Of a stretch of 64,000 nt of DNA, positions 1 through 6,960 are shown piece after piece. The notes beneath the pieces are model-generated. The model was not told the origin of the DNA, did not search any database, and saw only the letters and a program-made list of their open reading frames with translations. Numbering within the stretch: the first letter of the stretch is position 1; every line of letters begins with the position of its first letter. A program made the translations under genes and the position numbers. The DNA comes from Lachnospiraceae bacterium (lineage in GTDB: Bacteria; Bacillota; Clostridia; Lachnospirales; Lachnospiraceae), in contig JAQVCW010000015.1 in assembly GCA_028689585.1 (NCBI GenBank), positions 1-64,000 of the forward strand, given 5' to 3'.

Positions 1-1
1 A

Positions 2-130
2 TGCAGCATTACGGGCCATGAAATTGATGCTCTGATTGCGCCGCAAAAACCGGGCATCTATCGACTGAAATATATTTATGATATCGCGGATGAGATCTGG
101 GTGGATAATATAAAATTAAGGGTGGGGTGA
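2..130 (+). CDS. Prophage late protein, C-terminal fragment
   Basis: An open frame enters from the left edge and stops with TGA at 128-130, giving about 42 C-terminal residues that end in WVDNIKLRVG. No start lies in the window. It sits four bases before the next phage gene and reads in the same direction as the structural and lysis genes downstream, so it is most likely the end of a phage structural or baseplate protein. I do not recognise the family from this fragment. Confidence 0.6.
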   Translation, partial: CSITGHEIDALIAPQKPGIYRLKYIYDIADEIWVDNIKLRVG

Positions 131-133
131 CGT

Positions 134-382
134 ATGGTATGTGATATTGTAATAACCGGCGTTTCCATTACACCGAATCCGGTACAGACAGGAAAACAAT
201 ATATTATATCGATACAGATTGAAGATGCATTATTTGTTCTTGGGGATGAGATCGGACGGATCATAGATAATGACGGATTACTGATCGAAGCACCAGACGC
301 AGCAATATTAACCGTATCTGATAATGATGGAGCGGTAATAGTAGACGACAATGAAGATTTAATAGAGATCATGGAGGAATAA
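134..382 (+). CDS. Small prophage structural protein, unknown family
   Basis: This encodes 82 residues. It starts at ATG 134 behind a G-rich ribosome site (GGGTGGGGTG) that overlaps the end of the upstream gene. The N-terminal half (ITGVSITPNPVQTGKQYIIS) looks like an immunoglobulin or carbohydrate-binding beta strand pattern, as seen in small phage tail accessory proteins. The C-terminal half is very acidic and ends in LIEIMEE. It lies four bases before the tail-fibre-like gene, so it is probably co-translated with it. The function is not known; a tail or baseplate role is inferred from position only. Confidence 0.65.
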   Translation: MVCDIVITGVSITPNPVQTGKQYIISIQIEDALFVLGDEIGRIIDNDGLLIEAPDAAILTVSDNDGAVIVDDNEDLIEIMEE

Positions 383-386
383 TATC

Positions 387-971
387 ATGGCTGATACAAC
401 TACCACAAAAAAAGTGACGGCATTAACTGAAAATACAGCTCCGGCAGACACCGATCTGTTTATGATCGGAAATTCCGGAACAGCGTCTCTGCGAAAGATA
501 AAGTGGTCTAACCTGCTTACCGCGATCAAGACCAAGATAGCAAGCTGGACGTTTGGTAATTTAGGCACTACGGATAAAACATTGCCTGGGGCGATTAATG
601 AGTTAAACACGAAGATTATCAGCGTAGAAGAAATAAACCTCTTTGGCGAAAAAAGTAATGTGACAAAAAATACAAATACAATACTCGGCCAACACAGCTT
701 AAAAAAAGGATACTATGTTGGATATTTATGGATTCGGCACCAGGGCGGGTCGGCAGCTACATGGTGGACAAAAAACGGTGTACTCGAAAACAGCAGCAAT
801 CCCGGTGATGACTTTGTTGCAACAATAGGTGGATCGTGGCAAACAAATACACTACCGATTAGGCTGATACTTAATACCGATGCCACTGTATACGTATGGC
901 ACATGCACGAGAGCGCTGAAGCGCATACATGCGACTACAGAATTAAATTGATGCGTCTGGTGAAGTCATAG
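387..971 (+). CDS. Tail-fibre-like protein with exchangeable C-terminus
   Basis: This encodes 194 residues and starts at ATG 387 behind GGAGGA. The N-terminal 75 residues (KKVTALTENTAPADTDLFMI, then SNLLTAIKTKIASW and GAINELNTK) resemble the attachment part of Firmicutes phage tail fibres and appendices. The remaining 120 residues, rich in Trp, His and Thr (TWWTKNG, VYVWHMHES), look like a receptor-binding tip. The stop at 969-971 lies six bases from the stop of an opposite-strand open frame (978-1241). The ELNT stretch at 600-611 recurs inverted at 1243-1253, in the matching reading frame. That layout is typical of phage tail-fibre inversion cassettes. Tail-fibre assignment is inferred from composition and position, without a search. 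Confidence 0.7.
   Translation: MADTTTTKKVTALTENTAPADTDLFMIGNSGTASLRKIKWSNLLTAIKTKIASWTFGNLGTTDKTLPGAINELNTKIISVEEINLFGEKSNVTKNTNTILGQHSLKKGYYVGYLWIRHQGGSAATWWTKNGVLENSSNPGDDFVATIGGSWQTNTLPIRLILNTDATVYVWHMHESAEAHTCDYRIKLMRLVKS
603..613 (+). repeat. Left arm of tail-fibre inverted repeat
   Basis: TTAAACACGAA here is the exact reverse complement of 1243-1253. Both copies encode LNT in the same phase of the tail-fibre frame. Similarity beyond the 11 bp is weak. Confidence 0.6.
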
Positions 972-977
972 TTTGTC

Positions 978-1241
978 CTATGATATAGTGTATGTCACTG
1001 ATGCTAAATATACATTTCCATCGATGCACCCGGCAGCATGGTCGCATTGTAGCTGCCAATTGTTTATACGGTTTAATATATTCACCTTTGTGACCGTAAA
1101 CCATCCGTTGTTGTATATTTTGACCGATGTTACTTTTAGAGTATGACTTTTACTAGTTCTCGGGATGGCTACTATAAATCCATATCCTAATGTCTGGAAT
1201 CCTATAGTCCAGGTATCACTGCCACTAGGTGATATAAGCAT
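978..1241 (-). CDS. Silent alternative tail-fibre C-terminal cassette (candidate)
   Basis: This minus-strand frame of 87 residues is rich in beta-strand and aromatic residues (IYNNGWFTVTKVNIL, GNVYLASVTYTIS) like a phage receptor-binding tip. The open frame extends upstream of its first ATG through codons reading LNTN and is then closed by TAA at 1254-1256. There is no usable ribosome site. In the current orientation it would therefore not be expressed. If the segment between the 11-bp inverted repeats were flipped, the N-terminal half of the 387-971 gene would read in frame as ...ELNTNMLISPSG.... It is best read as a silent donor cassette. A plain duplication without active inversion remains possible. 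Confidence 0.55.
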   Translation of the reverse strand: MLISPSGSDTWTIGFQTLGYGFIVAIPRTSKSHTLKVTSVKIYNNGWFTVTKVNILNRINNWQLQCDHAAGCIDGNVYLASVTYTIS

Positions 1242-1242
1242 A

Positions 1243-1253
1243 TTCGTGTTTAA
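1243..1253 (-). repeat. Right arm of tail-fibre inverted repeat
   Basis: TTCGTGTTTAA here is the reverse complement of 603-613. Together the arms bound a 629-bp segment that contains both tail-fibre C-termini. Confidence 0.6.
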
Positions 1254-1326
1254 TTAAATTAAAACATACAGGTACCGGAATATCCGGTATTGATATGCTT
1301 TTATTTTGCAAAAAAGAGGTGATTCC

Positions 1327-1482
1327 ATGAGAATTAGAGCACCGACCGCAAGCAGCGGTCTATTTTATTACAATTATTTGCGCCGGCGCAATGCCGGGGA
1401 AAGGGAAATATCAGATGACAATAGAGATTGCATTACTGGTAAGCATCGTGTCAGTTGCATTTGCTGTCTATTTTGGCGTTAA
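1327..1482 (+). CDS. Possible 51-residue small phage protein
   Basis: An ATG at 1327 follows a strong ribosome site (AGAGGTGA, 1315-1322) and opens a frame of 51 codons beginning MRIRAPTASSG, with stop TAA 1480-1482. It overlaps the first 68 bases of the XhlA-like gene in another frame. Its early part covers a hairpin (GACCGC, five-base loop, GCGGTC, 1347-1363). It may be a true small protein or a translated leader for the lysis genes. I do not recognise it. Confidence 0.3.
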   Translation: MRIRAPTASSGLFYYNYLRRRNAGEREISDDNRDCITGKHRVSCICCLFWR

Positions 1483-1717
1483 AAACACAAAGCGGGCAGA
1501 CACATCAGATGCAGAAAAAAAGGCCACAGAAATGGCCACAATCAACGTCAAACTGGATACGATCGGCGGAGATGTGCGGGATATCAAATATGATATATCC
1601 GCAGTCAAAAAAGACGTGCAGGGATTGGCAGAAAGAATGGTAGTTGTGGAGCAGTCAACAAAATCAGCGCACCATAGACTGGACACGCTGACAGAAAAAG
1701 AAAGAGAGGCATCATAA
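1415..1717 (+). CDS. XhlA-like lysis accessory protein
   Basis: This encodes 100 residues. I chose ATG 1415 (MTIEIALLVS) because AAAGGGA lies just upstream; ATG 1391 also opens the frame but has no clear ribosome site. One hydrophobic segment (residues 3-20) is followed by a long charged, heptad-like region (EKKATEMATINVKLDTIG to VVVEQSTKSAH), so it is a membrane-anchored coiled coil. This matches the hemolysin XhlA type found next to holins, although XhlA usually carries its membrane segment at the C-terminus. The stop overlaps the holin start (TAATG at 1715-1719). The role in membrane lesion formation is inferred from family and position. Confidence 0.65.
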   Translation: MTIEIALLVSIVSVAFAVYFGVKNTKRADTSDAEKKATEMATINVKLDTIGGDVRDIKYDISAVKKDVQGLAERMVVVEQSTKSAHHRLDTLTEKEREAS

Positions 1718-1929
1718 TGAGAGATTGGAAAAAATGGATGAAGGCAGCAGGGATCAGAGCGGTAAAAACAGTAGCGCAGACAGCAGTGGCCACCATTGGC
1801 AGCGCAGCGGTAATCGCAGCAGTGGATTGGAGAGTCGTGGTATCGGCATCATTGCTGGCCGGAGTGCTGTCATTATTGACCAGCGTGGCAGGACTGCCGG
1901 AGGTTACCGAAAATTCAGAGGGCGAGTGA
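1717..1929 (+). CDS. Phage holin (r1t-like)
   Basis: This encodes 70 residues: a short amphipathic, basic N-terminus (MRDWKKWMKAAGIRAVKT), then two hydrophobic stretches (VAQTAVATIGSAAVIAAV and VVVSASLLAGVLSLLTSVAG) joined by a short DWR turn, and an acidic tail. Size, two membrane segments and the ...LLSVLTS-AGLPE-like ending fit small r1t-type holins, which open the membrane to release endolysin. The start overlaps the preceding stop, so translation is coupled. The endolysin follows 43 bases later. I am confident of the holin role and less sure of the exact family. Confidence 0.8.
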   Translation: MRDWKKWMKAAGIRAVKTVAQTAVATIGSAAVIAAVDWRVVVSASLLAGVLSLLTSVAGLPEVTENSEGE

Positions 1930-1972
1930 TCGCTCTCTTTTTATGTGCGGCGTCGCACAGATTGGAGCATAT

Positions 1973-3901
1973 ATGAATATAAACAAAAATCTTATGAGCC
2001 GCAACCACACGGCCTTAAAACGGACAAAAGCGGATATTAAGTATATCGTTGTACATTACGTAGGCGCGCTGGGAGATGCCAAGGCTAACACTGACTATTA
2101 CAAGGGCACCGATGTTGGTGCATCCGCTGATTTTTGGGTTGGACACTCCGGAGATATCTGGCAGGGTAACGACTACTGGAATTATTACAGTTGGCACTGC
2201 GGCGGTGGCCTGCAAGGATCCGGCGGCCATGCGTTTTATGGGTTATGTACTAACAAAAACAGCGTAGGAATTGAAATGTGTGTGAAGAAACGAAGCACCA
2301 AGACTATGAACGCAACGGATAAAGACTGGTACTTTACATCAGAAACCATCAAGGCGGCTGCGGAGCTGGTGGCGCACCTGATGGAAGAACTGGATATCGA
2401 CATCGACCATGTAATCCGGCATTATGATGTAAACGGTAAAATTTGCCCAAATCCGTTTGTTTATGACAATGGAGGTACAACATGGGATGAGTTTAAAAAA
2501 CTCTGTTCAGGGCAGGCTGAGAACGCGGTAGCAGGTACACAGTCCACTGATCTGGCAAAACTGACCGATGCGCAGGCGGCGGCTAAAATGATGGAGCTGG
2601 TCAAGCCGATCGCTAAAAAGTACGGCCTGTATCCATCCGTGATCACCGGACAGGCGATCCTTGAGAGCGGATACGGCCACACCACAAAGTTATCCGGATA
2701 CAATAATGTACTTGGCGTAAAATGTGATCTGATCAACAGCCAGTGGTCTGGCAGCTCATGGGACGGCAAGAGTAAGGTGCTGATCCACACGCCGGAGCAG
2801 GACAGCAGTGGCAATACTTATTACATCGATGCGTACTTTAGGGTGTATCCATGCATCGAGGACTGCATTGCGGATATCTGTGCATTTTTTACTACACTGC
2901 CAAAATATAATGGAGTTACCAGCTGTGCCGATTATGCAGCGCAGATCAAGTTTATCCGGTCGCACGGGTATGCCACGGACGTTAATTATGACACCAAGGT
3001 ATGCGGTTTAATCAAACAATACAATCTTAATAAATATGATACAGGAGGTGATATTTTGCCAGAGACAACAGCAGTGTGGTACCGGATCCGCAAGACCTGG
3101 AGTGATACAAAGTCCCAGATAGGCGCGTTCCACGATCTGGAAAAGGCCAAAAAGGTAGCAGACGGATATCCGGGCTACAGCGTGTATGACGAGTCCGGCA
3201 AAGCGGTGTACACAGTAAAGGAGCTGACAACTGCTCAAAAGGTGGAAAAAGCAGTAGCCTGGGCCGAAGCAATTGCCGCAGATAATACACATGGTTATGA
3301 TAATACCGATGCAGGCCGATGGGGGCCGGACTATGCCTGCAGCTCTTTAATCATCCAGGCATTTGAGCAGGCCGGTATCCCAGTGAGGACTGCCGGTGCC
3401 ACAGAGACGGCCAATATGCGGGCCATCTTTTTAAAGCAGGGATTTGCCGATGTGACGGCAAAGGTCAACCTTAAAACCAGTGATGGGCTGGTGCGCGGGG
3501 ATGTTCTGTTGACTCCGGGGAAACACACAGAGCTTTATGCAGGATCCGGAAAACTGATTGGGGCCAGAGGAGATGCCAACAGCGGCCGCGCCGAAAACGG
3601 CAGGGTAGGGGACCAGACAGGCGGTGAGATCGCAAAGAGTGCTTATTACAATTTTCCGTGGACTTATGCCCTGAGGTTTGGCACAGCCAGTAAGTCTTAC
3701 ATGGTGCAGGCAGGATCCTTTACAAACAAGACCTATGCCAATAACCTTGCAAAAAAGATCAAGGCAAAGGGACTTCCGGCAATTTTAAAACAGTCCAACG
3801 GTAAATGGATTGTACAGGACGGAGTATTTACGGTCAAAGCCAATGCGGATAAGTTGGTTGTACAGTTGAAAAAGGCTGGATTTGATGCTATCATAAAATA
3901 A
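1973..3901 (+). CDS. Multidomain endolysin: amidase, GH73, NlpC/P60-like, two SPOR
   Basis: This encodes 642 residues from ATG 1973 (ATG 1943 also opens the frame but has no ribosome site). Domains seen in order are: Amidase_2, residues about 20-170, with zinc-ligand regions YIVVHYVG and HVIRHYDVNGKICP; a GH73-type glucosaminidase, about 211-350, with GQAILESGYGH carrying the catalytic Glu; a SPOR-like repeat, about 368-417; an Amidase_5/NlpC-P60-like domain, about 422-565, with DYACSSLIIQAFEQAG and KHTELYAG as probable Cys and His sites; and a C-terminal SPOR domain, about 575-642 (MVQAGSFTNKTYANNLA). Three different peptidoglycan cleavages in one endolysin is unusual. A perfect Shine-Dalgarno with an in-frame TTG at 3056 lies at the joint before the second half, so a separate 281-residue product is likely. 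Confidence 0.9.
   Translation: MNINKNLMSRNHTALKRTKADIKYIVVHYVGALGDAKANTDYYKGTDVGASADFWVGHSGDIWQGNDYWNYYSWHCGGGLQGSGGHAFYGLCTNKNSVGIEMCVKKRSTKTMNATDKDWYFTSETIKAAAELVAHLMEELDIDIDHVIRHYDVNGKICPNPFVYDNGGTTWDEFKKLCSGQAENAVAGTQSTDLAKLTDAQAAAKMMELVKPIAKKYGLYPSVITGQAILESGYGHTTKLSGYNNVLGVKCDLINSQWSGSSWDGKSKVLIHTPEQDSSGNTYYIDAYFRVYPCIEDCIADICAFFTTLPKYNGVTSCADYAAQIKFIRSHGYATDVNYDTKVCGLIKQYNLNKYDTGGDILPETTAVWYRIRKTWSDTKSQIGAFHDLEKAKKVADGYPGYSVYDESGKAVYTVKELTTAQKVEKAVAWAEAIAADNTHGYDNTDAGRWGPDYACSSLIIQAFEQAGIPVRTAGATETANMRAIFLKQGFADVTAKVNLKTSDGLVRGDVLLTPGKHTELYAGSGKLIGARGDANSGRAENGRVGDQTGGEIAKSAYYNFPWTYALRFGTASKSYMVQAGSFTNKTYANNLAKKIKAKGLPAILKQSNGKWIVQDGVFTVKANADKLVVQLKKAGFDAIIK
3043..3058 (+). promoter_or_regulatory. 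Internal ribosome site and TTG start inside endolysin
   Basis: AGGAGGTGAT at 3043-3052 is a full match to the anti-Shine-Dalgarno. TTG follows at 3056-3058, in the same frame as the endolysin. Translation from here would give a 281-residue protein with SPOR, NlpC/P60-like and SPOR domains. Confidence 0.6.
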
Positions 3902-3904
3902 AAA

Positions 3905-3929
3905 AATAGCAGACGGACATACGCTGCTA
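3905..3929 (-). terminator. Hairpin after the endolysin, best terminator on minus strand
   Basis: ATAGCAG and CTGCTAT form a 7-bp stem with an 11-base loop. The T-rich run follows it on the minus strand (the endolysin side), so it would mainly stop leftward transcription from the truncated SpoIID-like gene. Confidence 0.4.
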
Positions 3930-3975
3930 TCAAAAAATGTACGAGTTTCTTCCTATTAAATGTATTATTTGAACG

Positions 3976-3993
3976 TCCTTGCAATATGGTCAT
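3976..3993. other. Prophage/host junction (attR, approximate)
   Basis: Reading the minus-strand SpoIID-like gene, similarity to the family as I know it runs through ...QYCDGQRVSCPNWM (Met codon 3991-3993). It then breaks where family members continue with a QWGSK-like stretch. Right of this point the sequence is host; left of it is phage lysis DNA. The exact core cannot be fixed without the left end. Confidence 0.6.
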
Positions 3994-4983
3994 CCAGTTA
4001 GGACAGGACACTCTCTGCCCATCACAATACTGAGTAAGAATTGGCTGTTTTACATTGGGGCGGGAGAGGTAGTTATCAAACACTTCATCGACGGCCTCTT
4101 CAATGCTGGCATAATAATTTCTTCCCCGCATCCATTTTTGATCAAAGGCGGTAGAGGAGGTGATGGTGAAATTATACCCTTTATTCCGATACCATTCTGT
4201 ATAGACACGGTTCAGCGTAAAAGACTGAATTGCCAGAATATTAGCAATAATAGTAGACTTTGGCCAGGTAGCATAAATTTCGCTGCTGGCTACATTTTTA
4301 ATGTAGTCTCGATATTTCACATAATGATTAGTGGCGGTGGAGTCCATGGGAGAGCCGTCGTGTACTACGATATATTCTGGAATAATCACTTTGTTCAGGA
4401 CAATTTCCCCCGTCTGGGTGATTGGTTTGATCTCCGCCTCTGCGATTTTGGGAGGATATTCTCCATAAAGGGTGTGGGCCGGAATAACAATGACATCCGG
4501 AGGATTATTGACAGCGAGAGAGCGCATCCTGATATTCTGCAGTGCAGTCTGCAGCGGCAGAATTTCTGTCCCTGATATGGTAAGCGTTTCATACCCGGCT
4601 GCAGTTATCTTTAACGTGTATTCTGAATAGGGCTGGTTCTCGGAAGGTTCCATACTATATTCCAGTGGAGGTGCATTTAATTCCAGAGTTTCTGTCTGTC
4701 CGTTTTGATTTGTCCGGATCTGTTCCAGAATTTCTTCCGGATCTCCAGAATAGGAGATATCTATAGTAGCATCCTCTATTGGAATGTTCTGTTGTTCAGA
4801 AGTGACCTGTATTTGAAGCTGCCCTTTATCCGGCTGCTCTTCTGCCATTGCCTGAATGCGCTTATAATTCATATCGATTTCACCTCAGAGCGACTAATCT
4901 GGCCTTTCTTTAACATATGCAGAAAAATGAGAAAAGTTTCTGCAACTTTTCAAAAAAACACTTTCTATTTTTGAAAAAAGTGT

Positions 4984-4989
4984 TATAAT
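4984..4989 (+). promoter_or_regulatory. -10 box of tRNA-Val promoter
   Basis: TATAAT lies 10 bases before the tRNA. No good -35 is present at the right distance. The upstream A/T-rich inverted repeat (AACACTTT...AAAGTGTT, about 4957-4984) may be a leftward terminator. Confidence 0.5.
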
Positions 4990-4998
4990 AGATTACAT

Positions 4999-5072
4999 GG
5001 AATCATAGCTCAGCCGGGATGAGCGTTCGCCTCACACGCGAGAGGTCATGGGTTCGATCCCCATTGGTTCCA
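4999..5072 (+). tRNA. tRNA-Val (CAC)
   Basis: A full cloverleaf can be drawn: acceptor GGAATCA with TGGTTCC, D arm GCTC/GAGC, anticodon stem TTCGC/GCGAG around loop CTCACAC (anticodon CAC, valine), and T arm with GGTTCGATCC. The discriminator is A; CCA is not encoded. Confidence 0.95.
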
Positions 5073-5081
5073 TTTTTTATG

Positions 5082-5104
5082 AGCTGCCTCAGGCAGCTTA
5101 TTTG
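5082..5104 (+). terminator. Terminator after tRNA-Val
   Basis: AGCTGCC and GGCAGCT pair around a three-base loop, followed by TATTTG. Confidence 0.7.
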
Positions 5105-5468
5105 TGCAAACGTCCGCGAATGGAGTTTGCCGTTAGATGTGTCTGATTTTTAGATTCATCAAATGAGTTCCTACCTACCACTTCAAGCGCGGGGAGCGTT
5201 AAGTGGCTGGTAGGGACTTATTTGTTGTCAGCAGGATCCAGGACTCATGCCCAATTGTCTGCGCGATAGCGGCTTTGGCAGAATTAAGGCCTGTCTTTCC
5301 AGCGGCTGTCAGATATAAGAAGTGTAAGACTAAATGCAGCATTTAGGGAAGTGGAAAAAGGTGAAGGATTAAAATCCACTTTGGCTTCTTCAAAGTGGAA
5401 ATAAACTATTCACTTCAGCTTAAAAAAAATAAGCTTAAAAAAATAATTTTTAAAAAATCAAAAAGTAC
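5105..5468. other. Gene-free stretch with hairpins between two tRNAs
   Basis: I see no gene here. A strong inverted repeat at about 5167-5220 pairs GTTCCTACC..CCACTT with AAGTGG..GGTAGGGAC around a GC-rich loop and is followed by TTATTTGTTG, so it may be a terminator or a small structured RNA. Smaller palindromes occur near 5331-5349 (CTAAATGC/GCATTTAG) and 5377-5399 (CCACTTTG/CAAAGTGG). The right end is A/T-rich promoter DNA for tRNA-Glu. Confidence 0.5.
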
Positions 5469-5497
5469 TTGCATATTTAGCAAAAGTGCGGTAAAAT
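5469..5497 (+). promoter_or_regulatory. Promoter of tRNA-Glu
   Basis: TTGCAT (5469-5474) and TAAAAT (5492-5497) are separated by 17 bp, about 20 bp before the tRNA. Confidence 0.7.
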
Positions 5498-5516
5498 ATC
5501 AAAGTGTCATTCATGA

Positions 5517-5588
5517 GGTTCGTTGGTCAAGCGGTTAAGACGTCGCCCTCTCACGGCGAAAACAGGGGTTCGATTCCCCTACGAACTG
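5517..5588 (+). tRNA. tRNA-Glu (CTC)
   Basis: Acceptor GGTTCGT pairs with ACGAACT (one G-U pair at the end). The anticodon stem TCGCC/GGCGA holds loop CTCTCAC, giving anticodon CTC for glutamate. The T arm is GGGGTTCGATTCCCC. CCA is not encoded. Confidence 0.93.
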
Positions 5589-5676
5589 TTAGAAATATTG
5601 ATTTTAAATGTGGCTGGGGCTTAGAAATATCAAGAGCTGTTTGGAATGCTGAAAATATTTATATGTTTTTAATGAT

Positions 5677-5702
5677 AAATCGATGGTATATCGATTTTTT
5701 TT
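5677..5702 (+). terminator. Terminator downstream of tRNA-Glu
   Basis: AAATCGAT and ATCGATTT pair around a short loop and run into a tract of eight T. Confidence 0.7.
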
Positions 5703-5723
5703 GTGCCATGTTTAAAACAATAG

Positions 5724-5769
5724 AACAGGGGAATGCAGTAGAAGTTAATCTGCTGCATTCCCCTGTTTT
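5724..5769. terminator. Hairpin covering the end of the IclR gene
   Basis: AACAGGGGAATGCAG (5724-5738) and its exact complement (5753-5767) form a 15-bp stem. The IclR stop codon (5745-5747) sits in the loop. It should stop minus-strand IclR transcripts and may block rightward read-through. Confidence 0.7.
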
Positions 5770-6575
5770 TGATTCAAAAGTAATATCTGACCAGCCGGGA
5801 ATTCATTTGCATAGCTGGAGAGTGCGTGACAGGTGTTGATCAGTACATCAGCATATTCAAAAACCTGCTCTTCTTGCATGGAAAGAACCGCTCCGGAAAT
5901 ACTGATGGCGGCAGTAGGGTATCCCTGTGCGTTGCGGATGGGAGCTGCAATGCAACGAACACCGAGAGTTTCTTCTTCGTGATCGGTGGAATAACCTCTT
6001 TTTCGAATGAGGTTCAATTCCTGATAAAGCGCCTCTTCCGTAGAAATTGTATTTGGTGTAAAAGTAGGGAAACCGTAGGTGTCGATTATTTTACGAATTT
6101 CATTTTCAGGAAGATAGGCCAGCATTGCTTTACCACAACCGGTACAATGCATATTCAGAGTCTTTCCGCTGATTGAGTAGGTGAACATCCGGCGATTTTG
6201 ATGAGCTACGTCCAGATACAGGACTTTACCATTGATGTGAGTAGTCAAATAGATTGTTTTCCCGGTTTTCATCTGCAGATCTTCTAAAAAGGGAAGAGAG
6301 TAACGAACCACTGGCATGGACATCTGTGTACAATAATTTAACTGCATGATGGAATATCCAAGGCGATAATTCATGGAAGGGTAGGTGCGAATCAGGTAAC
6401 CATATTCTTCCAATGTTCGGATTAAGTTTAATGCAGTGCTTTTTGGAACATTTAATTTGTGACTGATATCACCCAGACTGAGTTCTGGATCAGACGGTGT
6501 GAAGCAGGATAAAATATGTATCGCCTTTACGACGGATTTTACCTGCCAGGTAGGAACGGGATCTTTACTGTTCAA
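5745..6575 (-). CDS. IclR-family transcription regulator
   Basis: This encodes 276 residues. A winged helix-turn-helix at about residues 12-70 (VKAIHILSCF, LSLGDISHKLNVPKSTALNL, TLEEYGYL) is followed by the IclR effector domain at about 85-255 (TIYLTTHINGKVLYLD, MHCTGCGKAMLAYLP, EETLGVRCIAAPIRN). It is divergent from the dapA-tct-eda operon. The 440-bp gap between them holds four copies of a 17-bp palindrome, two of them perfect, one near each gene, so it probably represses that operon and itself until a sugar-acid-like inducer binds. The effector is unknown. The gene ends inside a strong terminator hairpin. Confidence 0.92.
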   Translation of the reverse strand: MNSKDPVPTWQVKSVVKAIHILSCFTPSDPELSLGDISHKLNVPKSTALNLIRTLEEYGYLIRTYPSMNYRLGYSIMQLNYCTQMSMPVVRYSLPFLEDLQMKTGKTIYLTTHINGKVLYLDVAHQNRRMFTYSISGKTLNMHCTGCGKAMLAYLPENEIRKIIDTYGFPTFTPNTISTEEALYQELNLIRKRGYSTDHEEETLGVRCIAAPIRNAQGYPTAAISISGAVLSMQEEQVFEYADVLINTCHALSSYANEFPAGQILLLNQKQGNAAD

Positions 6576-6602
6576 AGGGAATACCTCCTAAATGATATCA
6601 GC

Positions 6603-6619
6603 ATTCAGTGATGCTGAAT
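6603..6619. promoter_or_regulatory. IclR operator candidate 1 (perfect)
   Basis: ATTCAG-TGATG-CTGAAT, about 28 bp upstream of the iclR start, suited to autoregulation. Confidence 0.6.
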
Positions 6620-6735
6620 ATCAGTCCTTAATTAATGAAAATATTTATTATTATGTCATGGAAAAATATAAAAGTCAAATTTATATTGGGGAATAATTAA
6701 AATAAAATATTAATATGCAAAAATACCGAATAGTT

Positions 6736-6752
6736 ATTCAGCAAAAATGAAT
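6736..6752. promoter_or_regulatory. IclR operator candidate 2 (one mismatch)
   Basis: ATTCAG-CAAAA-ATGAAT, 20 bp from candidate 3, centre to centre, about two helix turns. Confidence 0.45.
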
Positions 6753-6755
6753 TAC

Positions 6756-6772
6756 ATACAGTAATACTGAAT
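6756..6772. promoter_or_regulatory. IclR operator candidate 3 (one mismatch)
   Basis: ATACAG-TAATA-CTGAAT, adjacent to candidate 2 on the same helix face. Confidence 0.45.
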
Positions 6773-6907
6773 AAAGAAAAAAATACAAGTAAAAATGAAA
6801 AAACAAATAAACCAAGAAATATAAAAGATAAACATTGTAATAATATGGAAAATGCACAAAAAATAAAAGTAAAATTGTAATTACTATACAAAATATTATA
6901 TTTCTAC

Positions 6908-6936
6908 TTGACATTACATTTTTGAAATAGTATACT
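6908..6936 (+). promoter_or_regulatory. Promoter of the dapA-tct operon
   Basis: TTGACA (6908-6913), a 17-bp spacer and TATACT (6931-6936) make a near-consensus sigma-A promoter. Confidence 0.8.
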
Positions 6937-6960
6937 GCACATATGAAAAAGATGCATGAT

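Larger units (their letters stand above)
3733..4872 (-). pseudogene. SpoIID/LytB-domain protein truncated by prophage insertion
   Basis: The reading frame starts at ATG 4872-4870 behind GAGGTGA and begins MNYKRIQAMAEEQPDKGQLQ. Residues about 17-120 look like a carboxypeptidase-regulatory-like beta domain. Residues about 155-294 carry SpoIID/LytB signatures (IPEYIVVHDGSP, IKNVASSEIYATWP, ILAIQSFTLNRVYTEWYRN, TSSTAFDQKW). After CPNWM (residue 294, near 3991) the protein is only the antisense of phage DNA, which adds about 85 meaningless residues up to 3733. Family members continue with the rest of the SpoIID domain and a peptidoglycan-binding domain. So the true gene is cut at its 3' part by the prophage; the missing part should lie beyond the left end of the prophage. 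Precise excision would restore it. Confidence 0.8.

Noticed and set aside
1-3985. Phage integrase or invertase
   Set aside because: No recombinase-like frame is in this part; such genes would have to be left of the window.
3979-4575. Plus-strand open frame of 198 codons
   Set aside because: It is the antisense of the SpoIID-like gene, whose family motifs are clear on the minus strand.
5167-5225. Degenerate tRNA between tRNA-Val and tRNA-Glu
   Set aside because: The sequence forms a single long hairpin and no cloverleaf or T-arm motif is present.
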